Shown here one piece after another: positions 5,466 through 8,913 of a DNA stretch of 8,913 bases. A program made the position numbers and the translations under genes. Below the pieces are notes generated by a model that did not search any database, was not told the DNA's origin, and saw only the letters and a list, made by a program, of their open reading frames with translations. Numbering within the stretch: the first letter of the stretch is position 1; each line of letters starts with the position of its first letter. The DNA is from an uncultured Oscillospiraceae bacterium (GTDB lineage Bacteria; Bacillota; Clostridia; Oscillospirales; Acutalibacteraceae). The stretch lies in the NCBI GenBank assembly GCA_902495835.1, contig CABUYS010000053.1, forward strand, positions 1 through 8,913, written 5' to 3'.

Positions 5466-7541
5466 ATGCCAAGGAAAGTATCGCTCGATATGACTCGTAA
5501 TATAGGTATTATGGCTCATATTGATGCGGGAAAAACAACAACTACCGAACGTATACTGTTTTATACCGGTATAAATCACAAAATCGGTGAAACTCACGAC
5601 GGTGCCGCAACAATGGACTGGATGGTTCAAGAGCAAGAACGTGGTATAACGATAACTTCAGCCGCTACGACATGCTTTTGGAAAAATCATCGTATCAACA
5701 TAATTGATACTCCGGGTCACGTTGACTTTACCGTTGAAGTTGAACGTTCTTTGAGAGTTCTTGACGGTTCCGTTACAGTACTTTGTGCAAAAGGCGGAGT
5801 TGAGCCTCAATCCGAAACCGTATGGCGTCAAGCTGATAAATACGGCGTTCCGAGAATGGCTTATGTCAACAAAATGGATATTATGGGAGCAGACTTCTAT
5901 AATGTTGTAAAGATGATGAAAGAACGTCTTAAATGTAACGCAGTGCCGATTCAATTGCCGATTGGTTCTGAAGACACGTTTAAGGGAATTATAGATTTGC
6001 TGGAAATGAAAGCATATATCTATTATGATGATCTTGGAAAAGATATCCGTGTTGAAGAAATTCCGGAAGACATGAAAGAATTGGCAGAAAAATATCATGC
6101 GGACATGCTTGAGCATCTTGCTGAAGTTGACGAAGAGATAATGGAAAAATATCTCGAAGGCGAAGAAATTACAATAGACGAAATGAAGAGATGTATAAGG
6201 AAATCAACCATTAACAACACAATGGTTCCTGTGACTTGTGGTACTTCTTACAAAAACAAGGGTGTACAAAAACTTCTCGACGCTATAGTTGATTATATGC
6301 CTTCTCCTACCGATGTTCCGGCAATTAAAGGTGTAAACCCTGATACCGAAGAGGAAGAAGAACGTCCTTCATCAGACGAAGAGCCGTTTGCAGCTTTGGC
6401 ATTTAAAATTGCAACCGACCCATTTGTAGGAAAACTTTGTTTCTTTAGGGTATACTCGGGTACAATCGAAGCAGGTTCAACCGTTTACAACTCTACAAAA
6501 GACAACAATGAAAGACTTGGACGTATTTTGCAGATGCATTCAAATCATAGGCAAGATATCGAAAAAGTTTATGCAGGAGATATAGCTGCAGCAGTAGGAT
6601 TGAAAAACACCACCACAGGAGACACTCTCTGTGATGAAAAACATCCTATAATTCTTGAATCCATGGAATTCCCTGAACCTGTTATAAGGGTTGCTATAGA
6701 ACCCAAAACAAAAGCAGGTCAGGAAAAAATGGGATTGGGACTTGCAAAACTTGCCGAAGAAGACCCGACATTTAAAGCTTATACAGATGAAGAAACAGGC
6801 CAAACCATCATCGCCGGTATGGGTGAGCTTCACTTGGAAATTATCGTAGACAGACTTTTACGTGAATTCAAAGTAGAAGCTACAGTCGGTAAACCGCAAG
6901 TTGCATATAAAGAAACAATTCGCAAGAGTGCGGATGTTGAAGAAAAATATGCCCGTCAGTCAGGCGGACGCGGTCAATACGGACATGTTAAAATTAAAAT
7001 TGAACCTAATCCGACCAAAGGTTACGAATTTGTCAATGAAATCGTCGGCGGAGCTATTCCTAAGGAATACATTCCTGCTGTTGACAACGGTATACAAGGT
7101 GCTATGCTTTCGGGCGTATTGGCTGGATATAACGTAGTTGACGTAAAAGTAACGCTTTACGACGGTTCTTACCACGAAGTTGACTCTTCAGAAATGGCGT
7201 TTAAGATTGCCGGTTCAATGGCATTCAAATCCGCTATGAGAAAAGCTGACCCAGTTCTTCTCGAGCCTATAATGAAAGTAAGCGTTATAGTTCCTGAAGA
7301 GTACATGGGCGACGTTATCGGAGACATAAACTCACGCCGTGGTATGATTCAGGGAATGGAAGCTATTTCCGGAGCTCAAAGAATCAATGCTCAAGTTCCG
7401 CTTTCCGAAATGTTCGGTTATGCAACCGATATGCGTTCCAGAACACAGGGAAGAGGACAATACACTATGGAACCAAGCCATTATGCAGAAGTTCCGAAAT
7501 CAGTTTCTGAACAGATTATTGCAGCTCATAAAAAAGACTAA
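5466..7541 (+). CDS. fusA: Translation elongation factor G
   Basis: EF-G is the GTPase that drives translocation of tRNA and mRNA after peptide transfer and, with RRF, ribosome recycling. The 691 residues match the usual length. GTPase motifs are intact: P-loop AHIDAGKTTTTE (17-28), switch I RGIT (59-62), DTPGH (81-85, with catalytic His85) and NKMD (135-138). The later domains follow in order, with domain IV carrying QSGGRGQYGHV and a C-terminal part ending in SEQIIAAHKKD. The canonical N-terminus (SLDMTRNIGIMAHIDAGK) marks the main EF-G rather than a paralogue. ATG at 5466 follows AAGGAGG (5454-5460) by five bases. It is separated from rpsG by 487 bases, longer than is usual for a str operon, and has its own promoter candidate. 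The next gene follows after 25 bases and is probably co-transcribed. Confidence 0.98.
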   Translation: MPRKVSLDMTRNIGIMAHIDAGKTTTTERILFYTGINHKIGETHDGAATMDWMVQEQERGITITSAATTCFWKNHRINIIDTPGHVDFTVEVERSLRVLDGSVTVLCAKGGVEPQSETVWRQADKYGVPRMAYVNKMDIMGADFYNVVKMMKERLKCNAVPIQLPIGSEDTFKGIIDLLEMKAYIYYDDLGKDIRVEEIPEDMKELAEKYHADMLEHLAEVDEEIMEKYLEGEEITIDEMKRCIRKSTINNTMVPVTCGTSYKNKGVQKLLDAIVDYMPSPTDVPAIKGVNPDTEEEEERPSSDEEPFAALAFKIATDPFVGKLCFFRVYSGTIEAGSTVYNSTKDNNERLGRILQMHSNHRQDIEKVYAGDIAAAVGLKNTTTGDTLCDEKHPIILESMEFPEPVIRVAIEPKTKAGQEKMGLGLAKLAEEDPTFKAYTDEETGQTIIAGMGELHLEIIVDRLLREFKVEATVGKPQVAYKETIRKSADVEEKYARQSGGRGQYGHVKIKIEPNPTKGYEFVNEIVGGAIPKEYIPAVDNGIQGAMLSGVLAGYNVVDVKVTLYDGSYHEVDSSEMAFKIAGSMAFKSAMRKADPVLLEPIMKVSVIVPEEYMGDVIGDINSRRGMIQGMEAISGAQRINAQVPLSEMFGYATDMRSRTQGRGQYTMEPSHYAEVPKSVSEQIIAAHKKD

Positions 7542-7566
7542 TCATTAATTTTTGGAGGGATGTTTT

Positions 7567-7866
7567 ATGTGCCTTGAAGAAAATAAAGTAATCGATGAAA
7601 ACCTAGAAAAAGTTTCAGGTGGAGCAATTTGGAAACCTCATTGTGCCAATTGCGGCAAAATGGTTTTAGGCGGTATCGGTATTATTCGTCTTAGTAAAAA
7701 AGGTTCAAAAAGTCCCTATTTTTGCACTGAATGTGCAGAAAGGTTTTTAAATAACGGAGAAGCTGTTATTGATCCGGGTTATGAAAAACTTTATCAAAAA
7801 TATGAAAAGTCGATAAATGAGAAAACAGGTAAAATTATTTACGGTTGGAGAAAGATTAAGGATTAA
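7567..7866 (+). CDS. Small protein with double-glycine leader and CxxC/CxxC zinc-ribbon-like body
   Basis: ATG at 7567 follows GGAGGG (7554-7559) by seven bases; an in-frame TTG at 7552 overlaps that site and is rejected. The product is 99 residues. Residues 8-19 (VIDENLEKVSGG) fit a double-glycine leader of bacteriocin/C39-peptidase type: hydrophobic residues at -12, -7 and -4 (Val8, Leu13, Val16) and Gly-Gly at -2/-1. Cleavage after Gly19 would leave 80 residues. The body has CANC (26-29) and CTEC (53-56), four Cys that could hold one zinc, a Gly/Ile-rich segment between them, and a charged Tyr/Lys-rich tail (about 72-99). I do not know the family. It lies 25 bases after fusA with no promoter of its own, so it is probably on the fusA transcript. 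It may be a secreted peptide precursor, or a cytoplasmic zinc-ribbon protein whose GG motif is coincidental. No transporter or peptidase is in the window. Confidence 0.85.
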   Translation: MCLEENKVIDENLEKVSGGAIWKPHCANCGKMVLGGIGIIRLSKKGSKSPYFCTECAERFLNNGEAVIDPGYEKLYQKYEKSINEKTGKIIYGWRKIKD

Positions 7867-7910
7867 AAAATAAAGTTATTTAATATTTCAATTCTGTAAA
7901 TAATATTTAG

Positions 7911-7939
7911 TTGATTTTCAGTTGCATAACTGGTAGAAT
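7911..7939 (+). promoter_or_regulatory. Extended -10 promoter of tuf
   Basis: TTGATT (7911-7916), a 17-base spacer ending TGG, and TAGAAT (7934-7939) form an extended -10 promoter of the same TGnTAGAAT form as rpsL. Start near 7946 gives a leader of about 48 bases. The 127-base gap before tuf has only A/T hairpins and no convincing terminator for the preceding gene. Confidence 0.65.
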
Positions 7940-7993
7940 CCTATATAGCTGTAAAAAGCATAATATTTAAATAATTAGGGGAGGAAAATTTAA

Positions 7994-8913
7994 ATGGCAA
8001 AAGCAAAATTTGAAAGAAATAAGCCACACGTAAACATTGGTACCATCGGTCACGTTGACCACGGTAAAACTACTCTCACAGCTGCTATTACAAAAGTTCT
8101 TAATCTCGAAGGCGACGCTGAATTCGTAGATTATGCTAACATTGATAAAGCACCTGAAGAAAGAGAACGCGGAATTACAATCAATACCGCACACGTTGAA
8201 TATCAAACAGAAAAACGTCACTATGCTCACGTTGACTGCCCAGGCCACGCTGACTATGTTAAAAACATGATCACCGGTGCTGCACAAATGGACGGTGCTA
8301 TCCTCGTTGTTTCAGCAGCAGACGGCCCGATGCCACAAACTCGTGAACACATCTTGCTTGCACGTCAGGTAGGCGTTCCCAGCATCGTAGTATTCATGAA
8401 CAAAGTTGACCAAGTAGACGATGAAGAATTACTCGACCTCGTTGAAATGGAAATTCGTGACCTCTTAAATGAGTACGGTTTCCCCGGTGACGATACACCG
8501 ATTATCAAAGGTTCAGCTCTTAAAGTTCTTGAATCCACTTCTAAAGATCCTTCAGCTCCGGAATACAAATGCATCCTCGACCTCATGAAGGCTGTTGATG
8601 AATTTGTTCCTACACCTGAAAGAAAAGCAGATCAACCGTTCTTAATGCCTGTTGAAGACGCATTCACAATCTCAGGACGCGGAACAGTTGCTACAGGAAG
8701 AGTGGAACGCGGACAACTCAGAATGAACGAAGAAGTTGAACTCGTAGGACTTACCGAAGAACGCAGAAAAGTTGTTGTAACAGGTATTGAAATGTTCAGA
8801 AAACTTCTTGATTACGCTGAAGCAGGAGATAACGTAGGTGTACTTCTCCGCGGCGTACAAAGAGAAGAAATTCAACGCGGTCAAGTTCTTGCTAAACCGG
8901 GAACAATCAATCC
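7994..8913 (+). CDS. tuf: Translation elongation factor Tu (3' end beyond the window)
   Basis: EF-Tu binds GTP and aminoacyl-tRNA and delivers it to the ribosomal A site. ATG at 7994 follows GGGGAGG (7978-7984) by nine bases. The frame stays open for 306 codons to the window end, out of about 395-400 expected, so the end of domain II and most of domain III are missing. Visible motifs: GHVDHGKT (19-26), RGITIN (59-64, Thr62 the switch I magnesium ligand), DCPGH (81-85, His85 catalytic), NKVD (136-139) and GSAL (173-176). The domain II start is visible in FTISGRGTVATGRVERG. The MAKAKFERNKPHVNIGTIGHV start and IDKAPEERERG segment resemble Clostridia sequences. It has its own strong promoter candidate, consistent with very high expression, and may also receive read-through from fusA. 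Confidence 0.98.
   Translation, partial: MAKAKFERNKPHVNIGTIGHVDHGKTTLTAAITKVLNLEGDAEFVDYANIDKAPEERERGITINTAHVEYQTEKRHYAHVDCPGHADYVKNMITGAAQMDGAILVVSAADGPMPQTREHILLARQVGVPSIVVFMNKVDQVDDEELLDLVEMEIRDLLNEYGFPGDDTPIIKGSALKVLESTSKDPSAPEYKCILDLMKAVDEFVPTPERKADQPFLMPVEDAFTISGRGTVATGRVERGQLRMNEEVELVGLTEERRKVVVTGIEMFRKLLDYAEAGDNVGVLLRGVQREEIQRGQVLAKPGTIN

Noticed and set aside
5658..6116. A 152-codon open frame antisense to fusA, and similar antisense frames across rpsG, fusA, tuf and the orphan gene.
   Set aside because: They lie opposite strongly conserved genes, have no ribosome binding sites and have low-complexity Phe/Cys-rich products typical of reverse-strand shadows.
7919..7932. CAGTT/AACTG inverted repeat in the tuf promoter, sharing GTTGCAT with the rpsL palindrome.
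   Set aside because: Five-base arms and a seven-base shared word are within chance; the arms around the shared word differ from the rpsL repeat.
1..8913. CRISPR arrays, tRNA or rRNA genes, insertion sequences.
   Set aside because: No regularly spaced repeats, tRNA-like cloverleaf segments, transposase motifs or terminal inverted repeats were seen by eye on either strand.

Overview
The window looks like low-to-moderate GC Gram-positive (Firmicutes) DNA, most likely Clostridia. S12 carries the Firmicutes-type insert before its PQKRGVC motif. EF-Tu reads like Clostridia/Oscillospirales sequences (IDKAPEERERGITIN). The class B penicillin-binding protein has a two-PASTA tail, and ribosome binding sites are strong (AGGAGG-like), some of them in front of GTG or TTG starts. 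The taxonomic placement rests on recalled family sequences, not on a search.

Left part, minus strand (1-2382): an FtsI/SpoVD-type penicillin-binding protein, followed downstream at the window edge by the first 14 codons of another gene. That gene has a TTG start behind a strong Shine-Dalgarno and a hydrophobic beginning. MraY is a plausible guess from cell-wall cluster order only. Between them lies a GC-rich hairpin.

Middle (2383-3855): an AT-rich divergent intergenic region with one promoter candidate in each direction and two copies of a 12-bp perfect palindrome, then an unrecognised 400-residue protein in A/T-rich codons, unlike its neighbours.

Right part, plus strand (3856-8913): the str cluster in the order rpsL (S12), rpsG (S7), fusA (EF-G), tuf (EF-Tu, cut by the window end). 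rpsL has a strong extended -10 promoter overlapped by a near-perfect 17-bp-arm inverted repeat. The cluster is not compact. Between rpsG and fusA, 487 bases hold a small reading frame (103 sense codons) broken by an in-frame TAG at codon 11, with its own promoter-like and terminator-like signals. Between fusA and tuf sits a 99-residue protein that combines a double-glycine secretion-type leader with a CxxC...CxxC zinc-ribbon-like body. fusA and tuf each have their own promoter candidate, so the cluster is probably several transcription units.

The core genes act together in translation: S12 and S7 build the 30S decoding centre and head, EF-Tu delivers aminoacyl-tRNA and EF-G drives translocation. 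The minus-strand genes act in septal or spore peptidoglycan synthesis. The least explained items are the two small genes flanking fusA, the palindrome at the rpsL promoter and the 400-residue orphan.
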